Part shown: piece after piece, positions 15,959 to 25,375 of the stretch
Layout of the letters: every line of letters starts with the position of its first letter
How positions within the stretch are numbered: position 1 is the first letter of the stretch
Assembly (NCBI RefSeq): GCF_900100795.1
Contig: NZ_FNCO01000019.1
Span: 1-64,000, forward strand
Source: Pseudomonas abietaniphila
Lineage (GTDB): Bacteria; Pseudomonadota; Gammaproteobacteria; Pseudomonadales; Pseudomonadaceae
Direction of reading: 5' to 3'
DNA: 64,000 nucleotides
Notes under the pieces: generated by a model
What the model was told of the DNA's origin: nothing
Database searches by the model: none
What the model saw: the letters and a program-made list of their open reading frames with translations, nothing else
Translations under genes and position numbers: made by a program

Positions 15959-16708
15959 GTGATTGTCGATGTTGTGATGTACCTGCTGTTGGGCGCTGCC
16001 ATGGGCACCTTGGGCGGGCTGTTTGGCATTGGAGGCGGGCTGGTGGCCATTCCTGCACTGGGCGTGCTGTTTGGTCTCGATCAGCAATTGGCGCAAGGCA
16101 CTGCATTGCTGATGGTGCTGCCCAACGTGCTGCTTGCGCTGTGGCGCTACAACCAGCGCAACCGGATTTCGGTGCGCAACGCCATGATGCTGATTGGCCC
16201 CAGTTTCTTCGTGTCATGGCTGACGTCGCTGTGGGCGGTGCGGGTCGACGCGCAAAGCATGCGTATCGGCTTTGTTGCGTTTCTCATCGTGCTGACGCTC
16301 TTCAACCTGATTCAGATGTACTGGCGCAAAGGCGATGCAGGTCTTGAATTACGTCATCGCAACTGGTTGTGGTTGCTCGGCGTAGGTTCCGGCGTGACGG
16401 CGGGGATGTTCGGTGTCGGGGGCGGGGTGATTGCGACGCCGATTCTGACGGGCCTGTTCGGCGCCACCCAAGTGGTCGCTCAGGGCCTTGCCCTCGCATT
16501 GGCCGCACCCGCCACGGTGATCACCCTGACGACCTATGCGGTGCACGACCATGTCGACTGGCTGATGGGCATCCCACTCGCGATCGGCGGGCTGGCGAGC
16601 ATCAGTTGGGGTGTAGCGCTGGCCCATAGCCTCCCGGAGCGCTTGCTGCGGTCGCTGTTCTGCGTGTTTCTGGTGATCTGCGCAATCATGCTGTGCTTCA
16701 GGGTGTGA
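15959..16708 (+). CDS. TauE/SafE (TSUP) family membrane exporter
   Basis: A 249-residue integral membrane protein with about eight helices. It has the two TSUP repeat signatures GGLFGIGGGLVAIPAL (N-terminal half) and AGMFGVGGGVIATPIL (C-terminal half). The GTG start at 15959 has TGAGGA upstream. The family moves sulfite, sulfoacetate or other small organic anions across the inner membrane; the substrate here is not indicated. It is convergent with the LysR gene, with only 6 bases between stops. Confidence 0.9.
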   Translation: MIVDVVMYLLLGAAMGTLGGLFGIGGGLVAIPALGVLFGLDQQLAQGTALLMVLPNVLLALWRYNQRNRISVRNAMMLIGPSFFVSWLTSLWAVRVDAQSMRIGFVAFLIVLTLFNLIQMYWRKGDAGLELRHRNWLWLLGVGSGVTAGMFGVGGGVIATPILTGLFGATQVVAQGLALALAAPATVITLTTYAVHDHVDWLMGIPLAIGGLASISWGVALAHSLPERLLRSLFCVFLVICAIMLCFRV

Positions 16709-16714
16709 CGCGGC

Positions 16715-17569
16715 CTAAAGCTTGAAACCTTCGGCGATGTGATCGGCCAGGCACTCGGTGATCGGCGAAGGGTTATTGGGGTTGCGCAGCAGAACGATGC
16801 TCGCCGAGGGCAGCTGTGGCAGCCCTTCGGCGTCACCCAGAATACGCAGGTCCGAGGTAATCAGGCTTTGCAACTGGGCCGTCACCGCAAGGCCCGCGCT
16901 GACCACCGCCATGATCGCCGACAGGCTGGCGCTGGTATACGCCACGCGATATTCCCGACCCGCCGCATCCAGCGCATTGCTCGCCCACAGGCGGCAAAAA
17001 CAGTCACTGTTGAACATCGCCAGCGGGATCGGCGTCTGCTCGTGCGGGCAGAACCCTGCGGCCTCGGCCCAGACGAAGCGCTCCTGACGCAGAATCTGGC
17101 CGATCTCCTTGCCCGGCTCGCGGGTGACAATGCTCAGGTCCAGGTCCTGACGTTGCAACAGCTGCGCCGAGGATTCGCAATGCACCTCCACCTGAATCAG
17201 CGGATACGCCTGAGCGAAGCGCGACAGAATGCCCGGCAAAAAGCGCATGACATAGTCGTCCGGCGTGCCGATTTTCACGGTGCCGATCATGTGCGGTTCG
17301 CGCAGTGTGTTGAACACTTCACTGTGCAATTTAAGGATGCGTCGGGCGTAACCCAGCAGCACCTGACCTTCGGCTGTCAGGTTCAGGACCCGGCCGTCTT
17401 TCTGGAACAGGGGGCGCTGAACGACATCGTCTTCCAGTCGCTTCATCTGCATGCTCACCGCCGACTGGGTGCGATTGACTACTTCGCCCGCTTTGGTGAA
17501 GCCGCCTTGGTCAGCGATGGCGACGAAGGTCCTCAGCAGTTCACTGTCGATACTCGGATAGGTGGCCAT
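16715..17569 (-). CDS. LysR-type transcriptional regulator
   Basis: A 284-residue regulator from the ATG at 17569, with GGGAGA upstream. The N-terminal helix-turn-helix (LLRTFVAIADQGGFTKAGEVVNRTQSAVSMQMKRLEDDV) and periplasmic-binding-like effector domain are typical. The form PSIDSELLRTFVAIAD...QSAVSMQMKRLE resembles the LrhA/HexA subgroup. Target genes are not evident: it faces the TSUP exporter tail to tail and is divergent from a small DUF1127 gene across ~98 bases. Confidence 0.88.
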   Translation of the reverse strand: MATYPSIDSELLRTFVAIADQGGFTKAGEVVNRTQSAVSMQMKRLEDDVVQRPLFQKDGRVLNLTAEGQVLLGYARRILKLHSEVFNTLREPHMIGTVKIGTPDDYVMRFLPGILSRFAQAYPLIQVEVHCESSAQLLQRQDLDLSIVTREPGKEIGQILRQERFVWAEAAGFCPHEQTPIPLAMFNSDCFCRLWASNALDAAGREYRVAYTSASLSAIMAVVSAGLAVTAQLQSLITSDLRILGDAEGLPQLPSASIVLLRNPNNPSPITECLADHIAEGFKL

Positions 17570-17667
17570 TGCATCAATCTCCCAGATGCCGTGCATCAGA
17601 AACATTCGTTGGATTGATATTAAGCCCGAGCAGAAAATCTAGCCATCCCCACTTGGAGGGCAAGACG

Positions 17668-17901
17668 ATGAAAGGTCAAAAAGGTTACGTACTGGTACTC
17701 AAAACGCTGTCCCATGACTCGGCTGTCGAGCGCGCCTGGCATACTGCGACCTCGCAGATTGCTCGCTGGCGCAAGCTGCATCGCGAGCGCGTGGTGTTGG
17801 CCAGCCTGAGCGACGATGCACTCAAGGACATCGGCCTCAGCCGGGCCGATGTCTACGAGGAAATTGATCGTCCGTTCTGGGATGACCCGATGAAACACTG
17901 A
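17668..17901 (+). CDS. DUF1127 (YjiS-like) small protein
   Basis: A 77-residue protein from the ATG at 17668 with TTGGAGGG before it. The C-terminal half carries the DUF1127 motif WRKLHRERVVLASLSDDALKDIGLSRADVYEEI, an Arg-rich helix followed by LxxLSDxxLxDIGLSR. Some DUF1127 proteins bind RNA or tune stress and phosphate metabolism; a role here is not shown. The 40-residue N-terminal extension is longer than in the minimal forms. Confidence 0.85.
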   Translation: MKGQKGYVLVLKTLSHDSAVERAWHTATSQIARWRKLHRERVVLASLSDDALKDIGLSRADVYEEIDRPFWDDPMKH

Positions 17902-17950
17902 CAGGGCAGGGGGGATCGGGTAGTTTTGCGAATCGATCAGGAGATCCTGA

Positions 17951-19198
17951 ATGCCCGCAGAACTGCCGACCCCATCTCAGCTGTCCCTCAAGCAAGCCCG
18001 TCGTGTGGCGCTGGCGGCACAAGGTTTTAATGGCCGCCGGCCACCGGCGACGTTCACGTCCAGCCACGTCACGCAACTGATCGAGCGCCTCGGCGTCCTG
18101 CAGATCGACTCGGTCAATGCGCTGGTTCGCTCGCATTACCTGCCGCTGCATTCCCGACTGGGCAACTATCCGCAAAAACTGCTGGATCAGGTCGCATGGA
18201 GTCAGGGCCGGCAACGCAAACTCTTTGAATACTGGGGGCACGAGGCTTCGTTGCTGCCGGTCGAGCTGTACCCCTTGATGCGCTGGCGCATGCAGCGCGC
18301 GTCGCAGGGCGAGGGTATCTATCAGCAACTGGCCACATTCGGACGCGAAGAGCGACCGACCATCGCCAGGGTGCTGCAAGCCGTCCGCGATCAAGGCGCG
18401 TTGGGGGCGGGCAGCCTGAGCACCCGTCAGGAGCGGGCAGGCCCCTGGTGGGACTGGAGCGCGGAAAAGCATGCGCTGGAATGGTTGTTCGCCGCAGGCG
18501 AGGTCACCGTTTCAGGCCGTCGCGGCTTCGAGCGGCTGTACGATTTGCCTGAGCGGGTGCTGCCGTCTTCCATCATCAATCACCCGGACATCAGTGAGGC
18601 CGATGCGCAGCGCGGCTTGTTGCTGCGGGCGATCACGGCCCTGGGCGTCGGGACTGAAAAAGACATCCGCGACTATTTTCGTCAGGACCCTGCACCGGCA
18701 AAAGCCGGGCTTGCCGAGTTACTGGAAGAGGGGGCGATCGAGAAGGTTCAGGTGCAAGGCTGGAAACAGCCGGCGTATGCGCTGCCGGCACTCAAGGTGC
18801 CGCGGAAAATCACTGCAAGCGCACTGCTTTCGCCCTTCGATTCACTGATCTGGGAGCGAGCCCGCACCGAGCGCTTGTTCGATTTTCACTACCGGCTCGA
18901 GATTTACACCCCGGCGCACAAGCGCGTGTACGGCTATTACGTCCTGCCCTTCTTGCACAACGAGCGTATTGCCGCGCGCATAGACCTGCGGGCAGAACGA
19001 GCGGCGGGAAGGCTGGCGGTGCATGCCGTGCACGAAGAGGAACCAGGGCTGGACGAGGAAGGCATGCACGCCCTGGCGGCGAATCTGCGGCAACTGGCGG
19101 ACTGGCTGGGGTTGCCCGACGTCTTGATCAACTGCCAACGCGCCAGTGCGGCGCGCTTGCGGGTGGCGTTTCTCGCCCAGGGATTAGGGCATCTCTAA
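17951..19198 (+). CDS. YcaQ/AlkZ-family DNA glycosylase (winged-helix, HTH_42)
   Basis: A 415-residue protein of the winged-helix glycosylase family. The catalytic motif is Q-I-D at 51-53 (LGVLQIDSVNALVRSHYLPLHSRLG), the QxD form typical of YcaQ rather than the QxQ of AlkZ. Later landmarks are LFEYWGHEASLLP, LSPFDSLIWERARTERLFDF and YGYYVLPFL. YcaQ unhooks interstrand crosslinks and removes N7-alkylguanines. It starts 49 bases after the DUF1127 gene, so it may share its transcript. Confidence 0.9.
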   Translation: MPAELPTPSQLSLKQARRVALAAQGFNGRRPPATFTSSHVTQLIERLGVLQIDSVNALVRSHYLPLHSRLGNYPQKLLDQVAWSQGRQRKLFEYWGHEASLLPVELYPLMRWRMQRASQGEGIYQQLATFGREERPTIARVLQAVRDQGALGAGSLSTRQERAGPWWDWSAEKHALEWLFAAGEVTVSGRRGFERLYDLPERVLPSSIINHPDISEADAQRGLLLRAITALGVGTEKDIRDYFRQDPAPAKAGLAELLEEGAIEKVQVQGWKQPAYALPALKVPRKITASALLSPFDSLIWERARTERLFDFHYRLEIYTPAHKRVYGYYVLPFLHNERIAARIDLRAERAAGRLAVHAVHEEEPGLDEEGMHALAANLRQLADWLGLPDVLINCQRASAARLRVAFLAQGLGHL

Positions 19199-19221
19199 CC
19201 GTTGGAGGTTGGCGCCACCCT

Positions 19222-19325
19222 TGTAGGAGCGCGCTTGCCCGCGATTGCGGTGGGTCAGACGAAGCAATCGTTACAGACAGATCGCAATCGTACGGATTCG
19301 GGTCATACCAAGCGCGCTTCTACAG
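19222..19325. repeat. Degenerate REPIN
   Basis: Complete REP at 19222-19245 and a degraded inverted partner (AAGCGCGCTTCTACAG) at 19310-19325, between ycaQ and the DAHP synthase gene. One arm has lost its GCCCGCGA end. Confidence 0.7.
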
Positions 19326-19337
19326 GGCTGAATGTTG

Positions 19338-20684
19338 TTACCGACTCACCTGCTTCAACGTCTCGGCAATCAGAAACGCCAACTCCAGCGACTGATCGGC
19401 GTTCATCCGTGGATCGCAATGGGTGTGGTAGCGGTCCGACAAGCCGTCTTCGGTAATCGGACGCGCGCCGCCGATGCATTCGGTGACGTTCTGCCCGGTC
19501 ATCTCGATGTGAATCCCGCCGGCATACGTGCCCTCCGCCTGATGCACCTGGAAGAACTGCTTCACCTCCCCCAGGATCTGCGCGAAGTCGCGGGTCTTGT
19601 AGCCGCTGCTCGCCTTGATCGTGTTGCCGTGCATCGGGTCCGAACTCCACAGGACTTTCTTGCCTTCGCGCTCGACGGCACGAATCAGCCCCGGCAGATG
19701 ATCGCCGACCTTGTTGGCGCCCATGCGCGCGATCAAGTTCAGACGACCGGGATCGTTGTCCGGATTGAGAATGTCGATCAGGCGAATCAGGTCGTCGGTG
19801 TTCATGCTTGGGCCAACTTTCACCCCGATCGGGTTCTTCACGCCGCGCAGGAATTCGACGTGTGCGCCGTCCAGCTGACGGGTGCGGTCGCCGATCCACA
19901 GCATGTGAGCCGAGCAGTCGTAGAAATCGTTGGTCAGGCTGTCGCGGCGCACGAAGGCTTCTTCGTAATTGAGCAACAACGCCTCGTGCGCAGTGAAGAA
20001 GCTGGTCTCGCGCAATTGCGGCGACGTGTCCATTCCGCAGGCACGCATGAAGGCCAGCGTTTCATCGATACGATTGGCCAACTGGCTGTACTTGTCCGAC
20101 AGCGCCGAGTTGGCGATGAAGTCCAGGTTCCACTGATGCACCTGATGCAGGTCGGCAAAGCCGCCCTGGGCGAATGCACGCAACAGGTTCAGGGTCGCGG
20201 TGGACTGGTGATAGGCCTGCAGCAGACGATCCGGGTCCGGCACGCGGCTTTTTTCATCGAAGCCAATGCCGTTGACGATGTCCCCGCGATAGGCCGGCAG
20301 CGTCACGCCCTCCACGGTTTCGTCGTTGGACGAACGCGGTTTGGCGAACTGGCCGGCCATGCGCCCCACCTTGACCACCGGGCAGCCCGCCGCGAAGGTC
20401 ATGACAATCGCCATTTGCAGCAACACCTTGAAGGTGTCGCGGATTTTCGCGGCAGAGAATTCGAAGAAGCTCTCGGCGCAATCGCCACCTTGCAGCAGAA
20501 ACGCGCGACCCTCGGTGACCTCGGCAAACTGTCGGCGCAGCTCGCGGGCTTCACCGGCGAACACCAACGGCGGGTAGCTGGCCAGGGTCTGCTCGACACG
20601 CAATACGTGGTCGGCATCGGGGTACTGAGGTTGCTGCTGGATAGGCAGCGCCCGCCAGCTGTCGGGGCTCCAGGGTTGGCTCAT
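19338..20684 (-). CDS. Class II 3-deoxy-7-phosphoheptulonate (DAHP) synthase
   Basis: A 448-residue enzyme from the ATG at 20684 (MSQPWSPDSWRALPIQQQPQ). The plant-type (class II) signatures are present: LLQGGDCAESFFEF, GRMAGQFAKPRS, YRGDIVNGIGF, HMLWIGDRTRQLDGAHVEFLRG, KVGPSM, NLIARMGANKVGDHLPGLI, DPMHGNT and GGIHIEMTGQNVTECIGG. It condenses phosphoenolpyruvate and erythrose 4-phosphate in the first step of the shikimate pathway. No phenazine genes are nearby, so this is the stand-alone chromosomal copy. The codons before 20684 lie in a REP-containing leader and are not coding. Confidence 0.95.
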   Translation of the reverse strand: MSQPWSPDSWRALPIQQQPQYPDADHVLRVEQTLASYPPLVFAGEARELRRQFAEVTEGRAFLLQGGDCAESFFEFSAAKIRDTFKVLLQMAIVMTFAAGCPVVKVGRMAGQFAKPRSSNDETVEGVTLPAYRGDIVNGIGFDEKSRVPDPDRLLQAYHQSTATLNLLRAFAQGGFADLHQVHQWNLDFIANSALSDKYSQLANRIDETLAFMRACGMDTSPQLRETSFFTAHEALLLNYEEAFVRRDSLTNDFYDCSAHMLWIGDRTRQLDGAHVEFLRGVKNPIGVKVGPSMNTDDLIRLIDILNPDNDPGRLNLIARMGANKVGDHLPGLIRAVEREGKKVLWSSDPMHGNTIKASSGYKTRDFAQILGEVKQFFQVHQAEGTYAGGIHIEMTGQNVTECIGGARPITEDGLSDRYHTHCDPRMNADQSLELAFLIAETLKQVSR

Positions 20685-20827
20685 GATGAACTCGAATTCA
20701 GTGCGATCGGACGGCCATGGTAGCAGTTCATCCCGATAATTTGCGTGACCTGCCGGGGGCGCATGCCTGACAATCCGCGCTTTCCCGTGCTCTGATCTCT
20801 TTAACAGCGCGCGCGGCGGTCTGGAAT

Positions 20828-20919
20828 CTGTGGGAGCGAATTCATTCGCGAGACAGCGGTTCAGCCTACACATCTGTATTGGCTGGGCCACCGTATCGCG
20901 AATAAATTCGCTCCCACAG
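20828..20919. repeat. REPIN of a second family (GGGAGCGAATTCATTCGCG)
   Basis: Left arm 20828-20851 and right arm 20896-20919 pair with one mismatch. The core differs from the GTAGGAGCGCGCTTGCC family. A related REPIN lies at 45379-45470. Confidence 0.85.
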
Positions 20920-20954
20920 GGTTAACCCCCAAAACTTTTGGCAAGAGAGCAGCA

Positions 20955-21710
20955 ATGACCGAGGAGCGTGTAGAGCGCGTGCTGGCTGAAGTTCATGACG
21001 ACTTCGGCATGATTCGCGTGCTGGAAGTGGACGATTACCGCTTCCTGGAGTTTGGCGATGCCATTGAGCAGAGCTGCACGTTCACGGCCGACCCGGCGTG
21101 GCTGGAGTATGACTACACCCGCGCGATGCTGATCGGTGCGTTGTGCCATGAGTTCCCCGAGAGCGCGCTCTTCATGGGGCTCGGCGCCGGCACGCTGACC
21201 CAGGCCTGCCTGAAATTCCTGCCGCTGGACGACGTCGAGGCTATCGAACTGCGCCCGGACGTGCCCCGTCTGGCGATGGAGTACATGGGCCTGGAAGACG
21301 ATCCCCGGCTTTACGTGCGCATCGGCGATGCTCTGGAACTGCTGCCGACGGCCGAAAACGCCGACCTGATCTTCGTAGACTTGTACACCGACACCGGCCC
21401 TGCGGTGGGGCATCTGGCGTGGGGCTTTCTGGAAAAGTGCCAGCAACGCCTCAACCCCGGTGGCTGGTTGATCATCAATCAATGGGCCTCGGACGACGGC
21501 AAACCGCTGGGCGCGGCGCTCTTGCGCGGTCTTTACCATCGCCACTACTGGGAGTTGCCTGTGAAGGAAGGCAACGTGATTCTCATCGTGCCGGCTGATC
21601 TGGAACAGAGCCTGGACATGGACGCGCTGATCGGGCGCGCCGAAGGTCTGGCGCCGCAACTGGGTTACTCGTTGCTTCCACTCATCAAGACCTTGCGTCC
21701 GGCAACCTGA
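20955..21710 (+). CDS. Spermidine synthase-like methyltransferase-fold protein
   Basis: A 251-residue protein with the aminopropyltransferase Rossmann core: ALFMGLGAGTLTQACL (nucleotide loop), VEAIELRPDVPRLA, DPRLYVRIGDALELL and ADLIFVDLYTDTGPAVGHL. Spermidine synthases move an aminopropyl group from decarboxylated SAM to putrescine, but many short bacterial homologues of this length lack proof of activity. AAGAGAGCAGC precedes the ATG. It is convergent with the crotonase gene; the two stop codons abut at 21710/21711. Confidence 0.8.
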   Translation: MTEERVERVLAEVHDDFGMIRVLEVDDYRFLEFGDAIEQSCTFTADPAWLEYDYTRAMLIGALCHEFPESALFMGLGAGTLTQACLKFLPLDDVEAIELRPDVPRLAMEYMGLEDDPRLYVRIGDALELLPTAENADLIFVDLYTDTGPAVGHLAWGFLEKCQQRLNPGGWLIINQWASDDGKPLGAALLRGLYHRHYWELPVKEGNVILIVPADLEQSLDMDALIGRAEGLAPQLGYSLLPLIKTLRPAT

Positions 21711-22502
21711 TCAACGTCCCGTGAAAACGGGGCTGCGGTCTTCCAGCAGGGCGTTCAAGCCTTCTCTGGCGTCGTCGCTGTCGATCACCCGCCTGACCAG
21801 CATCGGCAGCGTTCGCGCCGCGGCCTCCTCGCCTTCGAGCACCGTTTGGCGCGCCGACTCCAGCGTGGCGCGAATGCCCAGCGGCGCGCGATCGGCGATG
21901 TGCTGCGCCAGTCGCAGGGCCGACGGCAGCAGTTCCTCGGGCGCCATCACTTCCTGCACCAACCCCATGCGACAGGCCTCGTGCGCGTCAAACTCATCGC
22001 CGGTCAACAGCCAGCGCATGGCGTTGCCCCAGCCAGCGATCTGATGCAGGCGCAGCGTCGCGCCGCCGAACGCGAAAATGCCGCGCTGGACTTCCAGGTG
22101 GGCGAAGCGCGAATTGCTGGCGCACAGGTTGATATCGGAGGCGAGCATCAGTTCGATCCCCAGCGTCAGGCAGTAGCCTTGGGCGGCGACGATCACCGGC
22201 TTGCTGACCCTGGGACCGACGAATAACCCCCAGGGATCGCAGCCTCCCGGCGGCACTTTCCAGCCTTCTCTGAGTGAGGGGCCTGCCTCGACGAGATCCA
22301 GTCCCCCCGTGAAATGGTCGCCGTGGGCGAACACCACCGCCACCCGAGCCAGTTCGTTGCGCTCGAACTCGCCGTAGGCCAGGCTGAGCTGGTTGAGCAT
22401 TTCCATGTCGAAGGCGTTGCGTTTGGCGACTCGATCGAGCCCGATAAGCATGATGGCGCCACGCTGTTCCCGGGTGACGTGGCCTTTGATCGAAGAGGTC
22501 AT
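21711..22502 (-). CDS. Crotonase-family enoyl-CoA hydratase/isomerase
   Basis: A 263-residue crotonase from the ATG at 22502. The oxyanion-hole motifs are HGDHFTGGLDL and PVIVAAQGYCLTLGIELMLASDINLCA. The residue position that is Glu in classical hydratases falls within HLEVQRGIFAFGGAT, so catalysis may differ from that of FadB-type enzymes. It acts on acyl-CoA thioesters. The gene is divergent from deaD across 416 bases. Confidence 0.87.
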   Translation of the reverse strand: MTSSIKGHVTREQRGAIMLIGLDRVAKRNAFDMEMLNQLSLAYGEFERNELARVAVVFAHGDHFTGGLDLVEAGPSLREGWKVPPGGCDPWGLFVGPRVSKPVIVAAQGYCLTLGIELMLASDINLCASNSRFAHLEVQRGIFAFGGATLRLHQIAGWGNAMRWLLTGDEFDAHEACRMGLVQEVMAPEELLPSALRLAQHIADRAPLGIRATLESARQTVLEGEEAAARTLPMLVRRVIDSDDAREGLNALLEDRSPVFTGR

Positions 22503-22699
22503 GTCCGAATTCCTGCGTGCAGAGGAGAAGTGGAGGGTGGGCTGCCTGACTGATGAGGTGAATCGTTTAAGCCCCCGCCGCCAGTAATACCGGGCTCTTG
22601 AAAAATAGACACTGACACAGGTTTGCGCAAAGCCTGTGACAGTTGGACGCAAGGTCTTCTTTCTCTGAAAAAAATCCTCACTTTTTTTGGCAATTCCGG

Positions 22700-22918
22700 T
22701 ATAGTGCGCGCCGGCCTTTCATAGGGCCCTCGTCACGGTATGGGTTTGCGAAGCCTTCTTCTCAAGCCGGTTCGGTTACGAACTATCCTTGACGATCCAT
22801 TCATCAATACGTTTTCGCAAATCCCCGCCGACAAAGCAGCCAGGGTGACTCTAGGGTCTTACACGGCACGCGCAGCTTTGAAGCATGGGTCTTTGCGGAT
22901 GCACTCAGAGGCAGACCC
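22700..22918 (+). promoter_or_regulatory. deaD promoter -10 and long 5' leader
   Basis: TATAGT at 22700-22705, followed by a GC-rich discriminator (GCGCGCC), looks like a -10; the -35 is not clear. Transcription from there gives a leader of about 210 bases before the deaD ATG with no convincing gene in it. Long leaders are usual in cold-shock helicase mRNAs. The rest of the gap (22503-22699) holds the crotonase upstream region. Confidence 0.5.
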
Positions 22919-24595
22919 ATGACCCAGGAAACCGGCGGCTTCGCCGCTTTTAATCTCAATCCGAATATTCTTGCAGCCGTCGCCGCGACTGGCTACGAAG
23001 AGCCTTCGGCCATTCAGCAGCAATCGATCCCGATCATCATGGCCGGCCAGGACATGATCGGCCAGGCGCAGACCGGTACAGGTAAAACTGCCGCGTTCGC
23101 CCTGCCTATCCTGCATCGCATCGATCCTGCCAAGCGCGAGCCGCAAGCCCTGATCCTGGCGCCAACCCGTGAGTTGGCGCTGCAAGTTGCAACCGCTTTC
23201 GAAACCTACGCCAAGCAGATGCCGGGCGTTACTGTTGTGGCTGTCTACGGCGGCGCGCCGATGGGCCCACAGTTGAAAGCCATCCGTAACGGCGCTCAAA
23301 TCGTCGTTGCCACCCCAGGCCGTCTGTGCGACCACCTGCGTCGTGACGAAAAAGTCCTGGCGACCGTGAACCACCTGGTTCTCGACGAAGCCGATGAAAT
23401 GCTGAAACTCGGCTTCATGGACGACCTGGAAGTCATCTTCAAGGCACTGCCGGCAACCCGTCAGACCGTTTTGTTCTCGGCCACCCTGCCGCAGTCGATC
23501 CGTGCCATCGCCGAGCGCCATCTGCGTGACCCGCAGCACGTCAAGATCCAGACCAAGACCCAGACCGTTACCGCGATCGAGCAGGCTCACCTGCTGGTTC
23601 ACGCTGACCAGAAGACCTCTGCCGTCCTGAGCCTGCTGGAAGTCGAAGATTTCGACGCCCTGATCATGTTCGTCCGCACCAAGCAAGCCACCCTGGACCT
23701 GGCCAGCGCCCTGGAAGCCAAAGGCTACAAGGCCGCTGCGCTGAACGGCGACATCGCCCAGAACCAGCGTGAGCGCGTGATCGACTCGCTGAAAGATGGC
23801 CGTCTGGACATCGTTGTCGCGACCGACGTGGCTGCCCGTGGTCTGGACGTTCCGCGCATCACTCACGTGTTCAACGTCGACATGCCGTACGATCCGGAAT
23901 CCTACGTTCACCGTATTGGCCGTACCGGCCGTGCCGGTCGCGAAGGCCGTGCGCTGCTGCTGGTGACTCCACGTGAGCGCCGCATGCTGCAAGTGATCGA
24001 GCGTGTTACCGGTCAGAAGGTTGCCGAAGTTCGCCTGCCAGACTCGCAAGCTGTTCTCGATGCCCGCATCAAGAAACTGACCAACAGCCTGGCGCCGCTG
24101 GTTGCCGACGCTGAAGCCAGCCACGGTGATCTGCTTGACCGTCTGACCGCTGACATCGGTTGCACCCCGCGTGCACTCGCTGCTGCACTGTTGCGCAAAG
24201 CCACCAACGGTCAAGCGTTGACCCTGGCTGCCATCGAGAAAGAACGTCCACTGGTACCGAACAGCGCGCCGCGTGGCGATCGTGCTGATCGTCCATCGGG
24301 TGACCGTCCTGATCGTGGTGATCGCGAGCGCCGTGCGCCAATGCCGCTGGCTGAAGGCCGTGCACGTTGCCGTACCGCGCTGGGCGCGCGTGATGGCATC
24401 GCTGCCAAAAACCTGCTGGGTGCCATCCTCAACGAAGGTGGTCTGGCTCGCGAAGCAATCGGTCGCATCCAGGTGCGTGACAGCTTCAGCCTCGTCGAGC
24501 TGCCAGAAGATGGCCTCGAGCGTCTGCTGGCCAAGCTGAAAGACACCCGCGTTGCCGGCAAGCAGCTGAAACTGCGTCGCTATCGCGAAGACTGA
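22919..24595 (+). CDS. deaD: DEAD-box RNA helicase DeaD/CsdA
   Basis: A 558-residue helicase with all motifs: Q motif (GYEEPSAIQQQSIPI), I AQTGTGKT, Ia PTRELALQ, II LDEADEML, III SATLP, IV IMFVRT, V TDVAARGLDVP and VI HRIGRTGRAGR. After the core comes a dimerisation region, an Arg/Asp-rich linker (PRGDRADRPSGDRPDRGDRERR) and a DbpA-like RNA-binding domain (GARDGIAAKNLLGAILNEGGL). It unwinds structured RNA in ribosome assembly and mRNA decay, mostly in the cold. Terminator follows. Confidence 0.95.
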   Translation: MTQETGGFAAFNLNPNILAAVAATGYEEPSAIQQQSIPIIMAGQDMIGQAQTGTGKTAAFALPILHRIDPAKREPQALILAPTRELALQVATAFETYAKQMPGVTVVAVYGGAPMGPQLKAIRNGAQIVVATPGRLCDHLRRDEKVLATVNHLVLDEADEMLKLGFMDDLEVIFKALPATRQTVLFSATLPQSIRAIAERHLRDPQHVKIQTKTQTVTAIEQAHLLVHADQKTSAVLSLLEVEDFDALIMFVRTKQATLDLASALEAKGYKAAALNGDIAQNQRERVIDSLKDGRLDIVVATDVAARGLDVPRITHVFNVDMPYDPESYVHRIGRTGRAGREGRALLLVTPRERRMLQVIERVTGQKVAEVRLPDSQAVLDARIKKLTNSLAPLVADAEASHGDLLDRLTADIGCTPRALAAALLRKATNGQALTLAAIEKERPLVPNSAPRGDRADRPSGDRPDRGDRERRAPMPLAEGRARCRTALGARDGIAAKNLLGAILNEGGLAREAIGRIQVRDSFSLVELPEDGLERLLAKLKDTRVAGKQLKLRRYRED

Positions 24596-24620
24596 TCAGT
24601 GCTGAGCTGATCGTCTGAAC

Positions 24621-24655
24621 AAAAAAATCCCCGACTGGTTCGGGGATTTTTTTTG
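24621..24655 (+). terminator. Intrinsic terminator of deaD
   Basis: Stem AATCCCCGA / TCGGGGATT with loop around CTGGT and a run of T, 26 bases after the stop. Confidence 0.9.
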
Positions 24656-25375
24656 TCTGAAGGTTCATGTGGGATCTAGCCGGCTCGCGAAGGGTTCATT
24701 ACATCCACTCAATCAGCATTGGCTGACATCGATTATTCGTGAGCGAGCTCGCCGATATAGTGTGCATTTCCACTATTTGAGGTGACGCTGATGGTTTGTT
24801 TGTCCTAACGGCCAAACTGTTCCGCCTTCGGCGGGTTACTTGAAAAGACCCCAAGTAACCAAGGGTCCTATGCTCCTGGTTGGGCCCGACTTCGTCGGGT
24901 TCCTTCACTTCGGCGACGCTCCGTGGGCCCGCGCCGAACGGACATCCATGTCCTAGCGGCGCTCTCGCGGCATCCATGCCGCTCGTCCCACTCCGCATCG
25001 CCTGCGTTCAGCCTGCACCCAAGTCGCGTTTTGTGGTGTCTGGGCTGCTGCGGTATGAAGATCAAAAGCCAGAGCGCGCGTTGCGCTGTTTAGATTCAAC
25101 ACCTCAATCATTGAATAAACATAAAACCTGTGGGAGTTAGCTTGCTGACGAATGCGGTGTGTCATTCACCTTTGGGGAAACTGGCTCACTCCCATCGCGA
25201 GCTAGCTGATGGTTCCCACGCTCCGCGTGGTAACACATTCAATGACGCTCTGCGTCATCCAGGATGTGGCGCATGTTGTCAGCCTTTGCGACCCTCAAGA
25301 AACGGACCGACACCACTGGTTTGAGAACTATAGATACTCCCACACGTAGTAATCGCTTCGGCGCAGCCGGACGGC
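24656..25375. repeat. Gene-free stretch filled with dispersed-repeat sequence
   Basis: I see no believable gene in these 720 bases. Two blocks look like known Pseudomonas interspersed repeats. One (about 24830-25040) has GGGTTACTTG...CAAGTAACC palindromes and short hairpins such as GACTTCGTCGGGTTCC and GCGGCATCCATGCCGC. The other (about 25195-25260) has GGTTCCCACGCTCCGCGTGG and GACGCTCTGCGTC. The few open frames across them lack ribosome binding sites. Confidence 0.6.

Noticed and set aside
19332..20723. 463-codon plus-strand frame opposite the DAHP synthase
   Set aside because: A typical GC-rich antisense shadow; the minus-strand protein matches its family from end to end.
22859..24214. 451-codon minus frame opposite deaD
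   Set aside because: Antisense shadow of a gene with all DEAD-box motifs.
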